From Flammeovirgaceae bacterium (GTDB lineage Bacteria > Bacteroidota > Bacteroidia > Cytophagales > Cyclobacteriaceae), in the NCBI GenBank assembly GCA_016709845.1, contig JADJMA010000002.1, forward strand, positions 137,501-201,500: a stretch of 64,000 nucleotides of DNA, given 5' to 3'. Below the pieces are notes generated by a model. The model saw only the letters and a program-made list of their open reading frames with translations. It had not been told where the DNA came from and made no database searches. This document shows, in pieces, positions 1 through 8,148 of this stretch. Position 1 is the first letter of the stretch. Each line of letters opens with the position of its first letter. Made by a program: the position numbers and the translations under genes.

Positions 1-100
<100 letters not shown>

Positions 101-321
101 GTATTTTCTTCATTATCATCAACAGTCCAGAGACCTCTCCTTCAATCTAAACCAGCCTCGTAGCTCAGATCCTTTCGAATTCTCAAACCCAAAGCCTATG
201 TCATTTAATCCTCGGTCCTCATTAATTTTTGTCCATCTGACTTCACAGTCAGATCCTAAAGAAATCAACTCGGCTATACCCTCTATCGAGTATAACCGGG
301 TCCGCTATCAATCTCCATCTA

Positions 322-331
322 TTCAAAGAAC
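322..331 (-). promoter_or_regulatory. boxA-like antitermination element in the rRNA leader
   Basis: On the minus strand the leader reads GTTCTTTGAA about 220 bases before the 16S start. Similar GTTCTTTGA boxes are common in Bacteroidota rRNA leaders and resemble the boxA element bound by NusB/S10 during rRNA antitermination. The assignment rests on sequence resemblance and position only. Confidence 0.4.
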
Positions 332-452
332 GTGTGTTCTATTTCTCTTCGCCATTATGGCTTAGGCTTTCGAACTATTAGTGAAAAACTCAAAATTCTT
401 AAAGAAGAACCCCAAATCATCCAAAAAATCCCCTTTTCGTTCAAAGGGAGTG

Positions 453-482
453 CAAAGGTAGCTGTTGATGGGGTTTCTGCAA
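453..482 (-). promoter_or_regulatory. Likely rRNA operon promoter
   Basis: The minus strand carries TTG at 480-482, then 19 bases, then TACCTTTG at 453-460. This matches the Bacteroidota housekeeping promoter (-33 TTG, -7 TAnnTTTG). Transcription would start near 446 and give a leader of roughly 350 bases before 16S. The region 101-562 holds no convincing protein gene. Confidence 0.55.
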
Positions 483-562
483 TAGTTGCGGTGAAGATTT
501 TTAGTAAAAAAGAGCAATAGCTAAATGGCCGTCTATAACTACTTGAGTATCAGAAGAAGAAT

Positions 563-1069
563 TTATTGGCTTTTTTTCTTATAAATCGGCACCGTACTAC
601 AAGGTTCGCCAAACATTATGCTTGCAGCAACAGCATGAAGTTGATTAGTGGCTTCCACATAGGCGGTAAGCGGCACCTCAACTTTACTACATCCTTTAAT
701 AACCACCTTAGCATTGTAATATTTACTCCAATCAATCTTTGTTAAGGCCTGCTGAAATAAAGTCTGTTCTAAATCTTTCAGTGTTCCAAAAATGATATGC
801 TGCGCATAGGGTTGTAAGGAAACCGAAACTAACATAAATGCCCAAGTAGGAACGATGGCATCCGCAGAACAGGTAATGGCTACAAACTTATTTTTATATT
901 GTGACCAGTCATGAGACTTTATATAATCGCGAAATTCCTTCTCGCGCAAAACCAACTCCTGAAAAAGCAAACCTTTTAAATCAAACAGCACTCTTTCTCC
1001 TGGTGTGTAGAGTTCTTCCAGATCGAAAGTGACTAATTGGCTGCTGCTAACTCTATTGAGTATTTCCAT
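563..1069 (-). CDS. DUF2480 family protein
   Basis: A 168-residue protein of the DUF2480 family, which is largely confined to Bacteroidota and has no established function. The reading frame is intact and has the usual family length. It has no signal peptide or membrane segment, so it is probably cytoplasmic. It is the last gene of the minus-strand series rpmH, rnpA, S41 protease, tsaB, and starts 15 bases after tsaB, so it is probably cotranscribed. Several Cys residues (for example in ITCSADA and IKGCSKV) could be structural or metal-binding, but I see no recognised motif. The family call is from memory of sequence resemblance. Confidence 0.8.
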   Translation of the reverse strand: MEILNRVSSSQLVTFDLEELYTPGERVLFDLKGLLFQELVLREKEFRDYIKSHDWSQYKNKFVAITCSADAIVPTWAFMLVSVSLQPYAQHIIFGTLKDLEQTLFQQALTKIDWSKYYNAKVVIKGCSKVEVPLTAYVEATNQLHAVAASIMFGEPCSTVPIYKKKSQ

Positions 1070-1084
1070 TTTCCTTCAACACGA

Positions 1085-1798
1085 TTAAACTAAATTAGGT
1101 TTTCTGATTAAGAAATCTTTGAGATAAAACGGTTCAAATGACTCCACGTCTTCAAAGGAAGATTGAATCCACTTCTTATATCCTAATTGCCCTAAAGGAA
1201 TGGCATCAGGAACTAAGTCATTAATAAATCTGGCATTAGGATGTTGAATAACTTCCTCGCATTTCATTGAGCCTTCGCCCAAAAAGAAAATTATTTTTTG
1301 ATCAAGCATTTCATTAAAACTTTTTTGATCAATAATTTTTGCCTGTGTTGGAGTTATCTCTTGCAGATTAAAATCAAGCATCTTACAATACACTTCCATT
1401 CTACGTGCGTCTAACATCGGACATAAGAGAATTTTCTCATCAAATTCAATTGCCTTTGTGGATTGCTTTTCCAGTAAATAATTTTTTGCCTGGAAGGCCA
1501 GTAAATCCAGCGTATTAACAGCTATCAAAGGGATCCGTAAAGCATAACATAAGCCTTTTGCGGTTGCTACACCTATTCTAAGACCGGTATATGAACCTGG
1601 GCCCGAGGCAACGATTATTGCCTTCAAATCTGAAGGTTGGCTATTCGCTTGTTCTAATACCTCCTGAATAATTACGGCTAACTTCGATGCAGCTGACCGA
1701 GGTGTCTTTATTTGGCGCGAAGCAAGGATTGTCTCGGTGGTATACAAGGCAACCGAACATGCCTGTGTGGATGTTTCCAAGCTAAGTAGCAGGGCCAT
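1085..1798 (-). CDS. tsaB: TsaB, t6A tRNA modification protein
   Basis: TsaB is the non-catalytic dimerisation partner of TsaD. With TsaE and TsaC it makes the N6-threonylcarbamoyladenosine of ANN-decoding tRNAs in the cytoplasm. The 237-residue protein begins MALLLSLETSTQACSVALY, the ASKHA-fold phosphate-loop region typical of TsaB, and carries VASGPGSYTGLRIGVATAKG around residues 64-83, the family signature. Length is normal and the frame intact. The start codon overlaps the stop of the S41 protease gene by one base (TAATG), which implies translational coupling within the cluster. Confidence 0.95.
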   Translation of the reverse strand: MALLLSLETSTQACSVALYTTETILASRQIKTPRSAASKLAVIIQEVLEQANSQPSDLKAIIVASGPGSYTGLRIGVATAKGLCYALRIPLIAVNTLDLLAFQAKNYLLEKQSTKAIEFDEKILLCPMLDARRMEVYCKMLDFNLQEITPTQAKIIDQKSFNEMLDQKIIFFLGEGSMKCEEVIQHPNARFINDLVPDAIPLGQLGYKKWIQSSFEDVESFEPFYLKDFLIRKPNLV

Positions 1799-3452
1799 TA
1801 GTTTGCTGAAAGCAGTTTTTTGTAAGCATCCGGATTAGCCAGAATTTTCTTTGCTTCAATAATTTCCTTGTCTTCACCCATAGAGATTTCGATCTGTCCT
1901 TTGGCCAATTGATAGTGAAATGCAATTTCCTGCTCAAGGATTTTTATCAGCTCTGGTTTAAACCTCGTTAATGAGGAATTTTTATTCTGATCTATTTTGG
2001 CTTTAAGTTCTTTTAATGGAGTCTGCAGTTCATCATAATATTTTTCTTTTTTGGCGGCTGCTACTAATTCGTCTGCCTGCTGATCTAGCTCCGTTGTGTA
2101 TGAAATCTTTTGATCTTTTACCCATTGAACAAACTTCTGATACTCCTCGTCCGTGAATTTAAAGTCCTTCATGGAAGCGGGAATGGGGTGCTCGTTACAA
2201 TATTTTGTGGCATACTCAAACACATAACCGGCACCCACTAATTCAATAATGGCCGAACCATAAGTAGGTGCTTCAATGAAAATATCAGGATCCAGTCCGG
2301 CTCCATCATATACTTTCCGGCCTGCTGCCGTTTTAAATTCTCTTTTCAGCGAGTCGGGGAATTTGTTTACGGTGCCGTCACTTTTACGATGCTCATAATC
2401 AATAGCCTGAATACAACGGCCACTGGGAATATAGTATTTAGCGGTGGTCACTTTTAGTTGTGCATTATAAGCCAACTGCCTGGTCGTTTGGACAAGGCCT
2501 TTGCCGAAGGTCTTTTGACCTACCAAAATTGCACGATCATAATCCTGTAGCGACCCAGCTACAATCTCAGACGCAGAAGCACTTTCGCCACTGGTAAGCA
2601 CCGCCATAGGGATTTCGGTATCTAATGGCTTGTTTAGTGTATTATACGTCTTATTCCAATCAGGCACCTTACCCTTCGTTGAAACAACTTCTTTTCCCTT
2701 TGGAATAAATACATTCACAATGTTAACGGCTTCGTAAAGGGAGCCCCCTGGATTATCCCGGAGATCCACTATCAATTTCTTTGCTCCTTCTTGTTTTAAC
2801 TTGTTTACAGCATCTTCCACTTCCTTTCCGGCACCAGGCGTAAACTCATCCAGTTTGATATACCCAATATCGGAACTAACCATACCTTGATAGGTGATGT
2901 TTGAGATTTTTATCTTTTCACGAACCAACTTGAATTTTATATTTTCTTTTTGACCTGCTCTTTTTATCTCTAACTCCACTTCGGTTTTAGGTTTGCCTTT
3001 TAATAGTGTACTCACATCGGAAGTAGGCTTACCCTGCACATTCTTACCATCCACGGAAATGATCTCATCGCCTACATGCAAACCTCCTTTCTCTGCAGGA
3101 AATCCTACATAAGGATTTGTGATGACTGTTTTTTTATTTACGATTCCGATTAATGCTCCAACCCTGCATATTGACCGGTGGTTTGGATGCTAAAAGCTTC
3201 CAGGTCTTCTTCGGGGATGTAATCTGTATACGGATCCAATTGTTCTAACATTCCATGAATGCCATTGTCAATCAATTTCTTTGGATTAACATCATCCACA
3301 TAATAGGCGTTGACTTCCTTAAACAGGGTAGCGAAGATGTCCAGGCTTTTGGCAATGTCGAAGTACTTCTCCCCCGGTACCTGAAAAGCCCAAATGATAA
3401 AAACTACCACAAGTACAACTCCTCCCAATTTCAATTTCCTCATCATAGTCAT
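1798..3452 (-). CDS. S41 family C-terminal processing peptidase (one frameshift)
   Basis: A CtpA/Prc-type serine protease acting in the periplasm. The N-terminus (MTMMRKLKLGGVVLVVVFI...) is one membrane anchor or signal. A PDZ domain follows (VGDEIISVDGKNV), then the S41 core with TSGESASASEIVAGSL (catalytic Ser) and KTFGKGLVQ (catalytic Lys), then a C-terminal region of about 190 residues. The frame is broken near 3163: the minus strand reads GCAGGGTTGGAGCA where one extra G restores GVGALIGIVNKKTVITNP and joins both halves without loss. The full product would be about 550 residues, normal for Bacteroidota. Its start overlaps rnpA's stop by 4 bases (ATGA). The break is more likely a sequence error than decay. 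Confidence 0.9.
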
Positions 3453-3829
3453 CTTAGAGATTCCAATTTCTTAATTTTTTCCAGCACAAGAAAGATTTTG
3501 TTTTTGATCTCCGCGAACGGTAACACTTCCTTTGCCGTATAGTTGAACGAAAAAATTCCCTTTTCGGGGATGTTTGAAATGATTTCTTTCTGTAGCCTAT
3601 ACGATTCGCGTATCCGTCTTCGAATCAAATTTCTATCTACTGCACGTTTAAAGTTACGACTTGGTACGGGAATCAGTATCTTATTAACAGCCTGATCACT
3701 TTTATCTGGATTTGGCCGATACAGTACTTTAAAGGGAAACAAATAAAAAGAGGAACCCTTTTCGAAGAGTTCCTTTATTAATTTTTCTTTTGAAAGTCTT
3801 TCCGCTTTTGTGAAGGTGAACTTCCCCAT
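3449..3829 (-). CDS. rnpA: Ribonuclease P protein component
   Basis: The 126-residue basic protein subunit of RNase P, which helps the catalytic RNA remove 5' leaders from pre-tRNA. The family signature is visible as RNFKRAVDRNLIRRRIRESYRL at about residues 58-79, and the start MGKFTFTKAERLSKEK is typical. It lies 41 bases downstream of rpmH, the near-universal bacterial order, and overlaps the S41 protease start by 4 bases. The frame is intact. The usual yidC/yidD genes do not follow. Confidence 0.95.
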   Translation of the reverse strand: MGKFTFTKAERLSKEKLIKELFEKGSSFYLFPFKVLYRPNPDKSDQAVNKILIPVPSRNFKRAVDRNLIRRRIRESYRLQKEIISNIPEKGIFSFNYTAKEVLPFAEIKNKIFLVLEKIKKLESLR

Positions 3830-3870
3830 GAGATTAAAATTAATCCCTTTCAGGGAAAATTACCGAAAGA

Positions 3871-4032
3871 TTACTTGCTCTTAGAGGTACCCTCGTCAGA
3901 TACAGTAAGCTTTTTACGGCCATTTCTTCTGCGATTAGCAATCACCCTGCGACCACTAGCCGTAGCCATGCGCTCGCGGAAACCATGCTTGTTTGTTCTT
4001 TTCTTGCGGGAAGGTTGGAATGTGCGTTTCAT
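3871..4032 (-). CDS. rpmH: 50S ribosomal protein L34
   Basis: A 53-residue highly basic protein beginning MKRTFQPSRKKRTNKHGFRE and continuing RMATASGRRVIANRRRNGRK, the diagnostic L34 sequence. The C-terminal tail (KKLTVSDEGTSKSK) is slightly longer and more acidic than in the E. coli protein, as in many Bacteroidota. It opens the minus-strand cluster with rnpA, the S41 protease and tsaB, and a matching promoter lies about 40 bases upstream. Confidence 0.97.
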   Translation of the reverse strand: MKRTFQPSRKKRTNKHGFRERMATASGRRVIANRRRNGRKKLTVSDEGTSKSK

Positions 4033-4069
4033 ATCAAATATCTGTTTCCTAAAAAATTCTAAAGGGGTG

Positions 4070-4100
4070 CAAAAATGCTTAGGAATATCGGCATTTACAA
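4070..4100 (-). promoter_or_regulatory. Probable promoter of the rpmH-rnpA cluster
   Basis: The minus strand shows TTG at 4098-4100, 20 bases, then CATTTTTG at 4070-4077, seven of eight positions of TAnnTTTG. Its placement 38 bases upstream of the rpmH start codon and downstream of the M16 terminator fits a promoter for the cluster. Confidence 0.45.
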
Positions 4101-4143
4101 CATCGGTCGCAGGATTTTGCCAAGAAACCTCATTTTTATAATA

Positions 4144-4168
4144 AAAGGCTGGTTTTTAGCCAGCCTTT
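4144..4168 (-). terminator. Rho-independent terminator after the M16 peptidase pair
   Basis: A perfect 9-base-pair stem (AAAGGCTGG and CCAGCCTTT) encloses a 7-base loop. On the minus strand the stem ends in a short T run (CCTTTTAT). It sits 24 bases past the stop of the second M16 gene and separates it from the rpmH promoter. Confidence 0.75.
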
Positions 4169-4191
4169 AAAAAATTGCTTCTCTATTTAGT

Positions 4192-6262
4192 TTATTGAAC
4201 CTTAAACAGGCTGTCATCCAGGGTTGGGTTAACCTCCAAACTTGAAACCTGAAAATTGAAATTCATTGGGCCCTGACTAAGCATAACCGTATGAGGAAAC
4301 TTAACGCCACTTACTTCTTTGTAGTCCTGGTACCGAGTGGGTACTGCCATGTCGCCTTGCGGTGTTTTTACCATCTCCACAGTCTGAATTTTCAATCCGC
4401 TTTGGCGGTCAAAATAGTTTGTGAGTTTTTCGCCAGCCGGAAAACTGTACTCAACTACGTAAGCTTCCTTGCCATCAACTGTTTCAATTGCCTTTAGGGT
4501 AGCCTTAACCTTAGCCGTTGCAAGCATAGCCTCTGGCACAAGGTAGGCATCAAACAAACTCTTCTCTTTGGCCGCCTGATCAACGGGGGCCTTCTGGCCC
4601 ATTTGAATTTCGGCTACTTCTTTACCATCGGTTACGCTCTTCTGCATTATGTTGCCTTGTACTGAAAGTTCTGTTACACTTTTTCCCGGAGCTTTTTGAA
4701 ACAGTCATCGTTAATTCAGTTCCCTGAATGGTGGCCTTCATCACAGTTTTAACACTTTTCAATTCCTGAATCTTTTTTGTGCCTCCAATTGCATCTATAT
4801 AATTGGAAATTACTTTTTCGGCTGTGAGGCCAGCTGGTATTGCAGATACTTTGGCGGGCACATAACTCTCACCATAAATATCAACGTGTTTTACTTCACC
4901 AAATTTGGCAAGCTTGTCGGCTATGTCACTTCCTTTGCCTACCACAATAATGTATGCATTGTCAGGATGGATATACTTCTTTGATGTTGCCTGCACATCC
5001 GCCAAGGTTATGGCATCAACATATTTAAGATAATTGTTATAGTAATCTTTTGGCAGATTATACTTAGCTGTATTTAAGGCAAAGCCAGCTATGGTTTGTG
5101 GATTTTCAAGTGATCTTCCAAATGACCCTGATATCTCTGCCTTCGCCGCTAATTCTTTTCCTCCACCGGCTCATTTATCATACGCCTTAGTTCTGAAAGA
5201 AACTCATACACCGAACTGTCCGTCACCTTCGTTGCGAACACTTGCCGAAGCATTAAAATTACCAATCAAATCATCGGGGCTAAGCCGGGAGCCTGCACCA
5301 TAGGTATAGCCATGCCTTTCCCGAAGGTTTTGCATTAACCGGGCTGAAAATCCACCACCTAAAATTTGATTAGTTACCCTTGCTTTGATTGCATCCTGAG
5401 TGCCGGGTTTTAAATCTACCGGATAGGCAATATTTATTATTGATTGAACTGAAGCGGGTCTATCCACAAGTGCTACATACGTTTTAGCGGGTTCTTTTGG
5501 TTGGGTATAGGTTGGATTTTTAACTGTGCCAGCCGGCCATTTGGCAAAATACTTTTCGGCATGTGCTTTCGCAGATTTCAAATCTATATCTCCTACCATA
5601 ATTAAGTAGGCATTACCTGGCTTGTAGTATTCCTTGTAGTATGCTTTGCAATCGTCCAGGGTGATGGAGGCCACACTTTTCTCCGTGGTAAACAACCCAT
5701 AGGGGTGTGCCTTTCCATATAACAGGGCGTTGCGCACATTACCCATAATCGAATTTGGATCATCTTTCTCTGTGGCCAACCCGGAAAGTGTCTGCGTTTT
5801 TAACTTATCCATTTCCTCTTGTGGAAAGGCAGGATTGAAGAGGACATCGGTCATCAATTCAAGTAACTTATTCGTATGCTTGGAAAGACTCGAAGCAAAA
5901 ATTCCATTGCCTCCAGAATTAAGGCTTGCACCTATGAAGTCTGTTTCTTCGTCAAGCTGTGCCTTTGTTCTTGTTTTTGTTCCCGTACCTATCAACGTTT
6001 CGGCCATGGAAACATAACCCTCTTTTTCCCCCTGATAGATCTGATCATTTTTTAGTTGTAACGAAAATTGAATGCGTGGCAACTTATGGTTCTCCACAAC
6101 AAAAACCTGCAAGCCATTTTTTAAGGTGAAGGATTGATACTCTCCTATTTTTATCTCACGTGCCGGTGCCGGCTTGGGCGCTTTAGTACGATCTACCTGG
6201 GCTTGCGCTGAAACTATTACAAGCAAGAGGCATATAACTATTATTATCTTCTTCATAATCAA
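4192..6262 (-). CDS. M16 family peptidase-like protein lacking the zinc motif (three frameshifts)
   Basis: An exported insulinase-like (M16) protein of about 685 residues once three frameshifts are repaired. It starts with a signal peptide (MKKIIIVICLLLVIVSAQAQ). The HxxEH zinc site is absent: the matching place reads GYVSMAETLIG. This is therefore the non-catalytic type that pairs with an active M16 subunit, as in mitochondrial processing peptidase. The C-terminal third (residues after the second M16 domain) resembles the family's lipoprotein-like tail, ending FNFQVSSLEVNPTLDDSLFKV. Breaks lie near 5233 (one base missing, restoring NEKVTDSSVYEFLSEL), 5155 (an A run) and about 4700. The start overlaps the stop of the upstream active M16 gene by 4 bases. 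Confidence 0.87.
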
Positions 6263-7620
6263 TTATCTTTTTTGATTTGAGTATCGCTTGGTTTGCTTTG
6301 GGCCGACTTGGGCATGTACTGAAGAACAACACGATTTTCTTTAGTGAGGTATTTCTTTGCAACGCGCTGTAAATCTTCGCGGGTTACTTTCATATACCGA
6401 TCTATTTCGGTGTTGATCAGATTCGCATCTTTGTAATAGACATGATAGTTGGCTAGTTGCTCGGCAATACCAACAGTCGATGAGTTTTGTAAAACAAACT
6501 GGCTCTCCATTTGATTACGAATCTTTTGAAACTCATGTTCCGAAACTAATTCGTTTTTCACTTTCTCAATTTCGGCATCCATTCCTTTTTCGAGATCCTC
6601 GGCACTTACGCCCATGTTAACAATGCCGAGCGTAATGTATAACCCTGGATCTTCCAACGCAAAAGGAAACGAAGCTACCTGTAAGGCCTTCTTTTGCTCA
6701 TCTACTAAAGCTTTATACATCCGCGAACTTTGGCCACCACTAAATAATGTGCTTAGCATTTCAATAGCGTACGAATCGGGTGTGCCTTGTGCCGGAATAT
6801 GATAGGCCTGAAACACAGCGGGTAGTTGAATGTTATCAAAAATTACATCGCGTACTTCGGCTTTTTGTTGAGGTTCAACAATAGCGGGGCGCGGAACTGG
6901 TTTTGTGCCTCGCGGTATATCTTTAAAATATTTTGAAACAAGCGTTTTCGTTTGCTCTATATCAATATCACCCGCAATAGAGATCGTTGCGTTTTCGGGA
7001 ACATAGAAAGTTTTATAGAAGGCAATAAATTCATCCAGAGAAGCGGCATTCAAATCATCCATCGAACCAATGGGCGTCCATCGGTATGGGTGAACGGTAT
7101 AGGCACGCTTAAACATCTCGGCCTGAAACGACATATACGGTTGGTTGTCGATACGCTGGCGTTTTTCTTCTTTCACCACTTCGCGTTGTGTTTCCACACC
7201 TACTTGTTCAATTTTTGCATGAAGCATCCGTTCTGATTCCATCCACAAACCAAGTTCCAGTTGATTAGAGGGAAGAACTTCATAATAAAAGGTCCGGTCG
7301 TTGGAGGTGTTGGCATTGTTGGTAGCCCCTGCGTTCGAAAGATATTTGTCAAACTCTCCACGCTTTATATTTTCTGATCCTTCAAACAACAAATGTTCAA
7401 AGAAGTGCGCGAAGCCCGTGCGGCTTGGATCTTCATTTTTTGAGCCCACATGATACAATACCGACACGGCTACAATCGGAGTTGTGTTATCCTTATGGAG
7501 AATTACATGTATGCCGTTGGGCATGTCGTATTCGGTAAATTCGATTTTACGCGCCTGACTAAAACCTGCCGTAATCGCAGCCAGTAAAAGCCAAAGGGTT
7601 AGAGAGTGTTTTTTATACAT
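6259..7620 (-). CDS. M16 family zinc peptidase, active subunit
   Basis: A 453-residue exported M16 metallopeptidase. A signal peptide (MYKKHSLTLWLLLAAITAGFSQA) is followed by the inverted zinc motif HFFEH (in FAHFFEHLLFEGSENI, about residue 73) and the downstream Glu region typical of pitrilysin-like enzymes. Tyr/Arg-containing segments of the second domain (SSRMYKAL) are also present. The frame is intact. It is translationally coupled to the following M16-like gene that lacks the zinc site, and the two probably form an alpha/beta peptidase complex in the periplasm. Natural substrates are unknown. Confidence 0.92.
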   Translation of the reverse strand: MYKKHSLTLWLLLAAITAGFSQARKIEFTEYDMPNGIHVILHKDNTTPIVAVSVLYHVGSKNEDPSRTGFAHFFEHLLFEGSENIKRGEFDKYLSNAGATNNANTSNDRTFYYEVLPSNQLELGLWMESERMLHAKIEQVGVETQREVVKEEKRQRIDNQPYMSFQAEMFKRAYTVHPYRWTPIGSMDDLNAASLDEFIAFYKTFYVPENATISIAGDIDIEQTKTLVSKYFKDIPRGTKPVPRPAIVEPQQKAEVRDVIFDNIQLPAVFQAYHIPAQGTPDSYAIEMLSTLFSGGQSSRMYKALVDEQKKALQVASFPFALEDPGLYITLGIVNMGVSAEDLEKGMDAEIEKVKNELVSEHEFQKIRNQMESQFVLQNSSTVGIAEQLANYHVYYKDANLINTEIDRYMKVTREDLQRVAKKYLTKENRVVLQYMPKSAQSKPSDTQIKKDN

Positions 7621-7723
7621 ATTAATTTAGTTGATGATACAATTATACTGAATATTAGTATTTAGTCGATAGTCCATAGTAGTCTTGAGTAAATAGTCCA
7701 TCAATCAAAAGGTTAATGATTTC

Positions 7724-7864
7724 TTAAATATTATCAAAATACACAGCAACTATTAATCCAATTAAAATGCCCATTCAAAACACAAAATAACTTATATGAA
7801 TTATTAAATCTCTATTTAACCCATTAACATTCACTAAATCAAAAATATAATTGAACATTTTCAT
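7724..7864 (-). other. Two very short possible ORFs in the 7621-8148 intergenic stretch
   Basis: The stretch 7621-7939 between the M16 operon and the exporter has no clear gene. On the minus strand a 29-codon ORF (MKMFNYIFDLVNVNG..., 7775-7864) is followed at once, in the same frame, by a 16-codon hydrophobic ORF (MGILIGLIVAVYFDNI, 7724-7774). The layout, a polar N-part then a glycine-containing hydrophobic stretch, resembles the small peptide just upstream at 7940-8067. Around 7650-7710 are short degenerate repeats of the type AGTATTTAGTCGATAGTCC. Coding is uncertain. Confidence 0.2.
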
Positions 7865-7939
7865 GATTTGTTATTCGACTTAACGGCTACAATCGCGAAA
7901 GCAGTGCTGCACTTATACGTAGCCTTACGTAATACAATC

Positions 7940-8067
7940 TCAACTAAATGCATTTACTATAGCTATCACAGCCCCGATAACGCCAGCGATTACACCGAGA
8001 ACAAAGCCCCTAAAAACCATTCTGACAAAGATTGGTTCTTAGCATTAAAAAAATCAATCAGATTCAT
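7940..8067 (-). CDS. Possible small hydrophobic peptide with a Gly-Gly motif (one frameshift)
   Basis: Read from 8067, the minus strand encodes MNLIDFFNAKNQSLSEWFLG and then hits a GGGG run. Adding one G continues the frame as GFVLGVIAGVIGAVIAIVNAFS and stop, giving about 42 residues with a Gly-Gly followed by a glycine-zipper-like hydrophobic segment. Without the correction, the second half can start at an internal ATG (8020) as a 26-residue peptide. It lies 80 bases after the C39 exporter gene on the same strand, so it could be a third exported peptide or a small membrane protein. It lacks the usual LxxxE...IxGG leader pattern of the two clear precursors. Confidence 0.35.
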
Positions 8068-8148
8068 ATTTAGTGATTTTAAAAACCATATTCAAACTTT
8101 TAATAATTTCACTAATCTTGAGCCCATACCCTTTCCACAAGATATGAA

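Noticed and set aside
332..520. Short plus-strand ORF in the rRNA leader
   Set aside because: It runs antisense across the predicted rRNA promoter and leader and has no recognisable protein features.
3875..4141. Plus-strand ORF of 88 codons
   Set aside because: It is antisense to rpmH, which is unmistakable, and its translation has no family resemblance.
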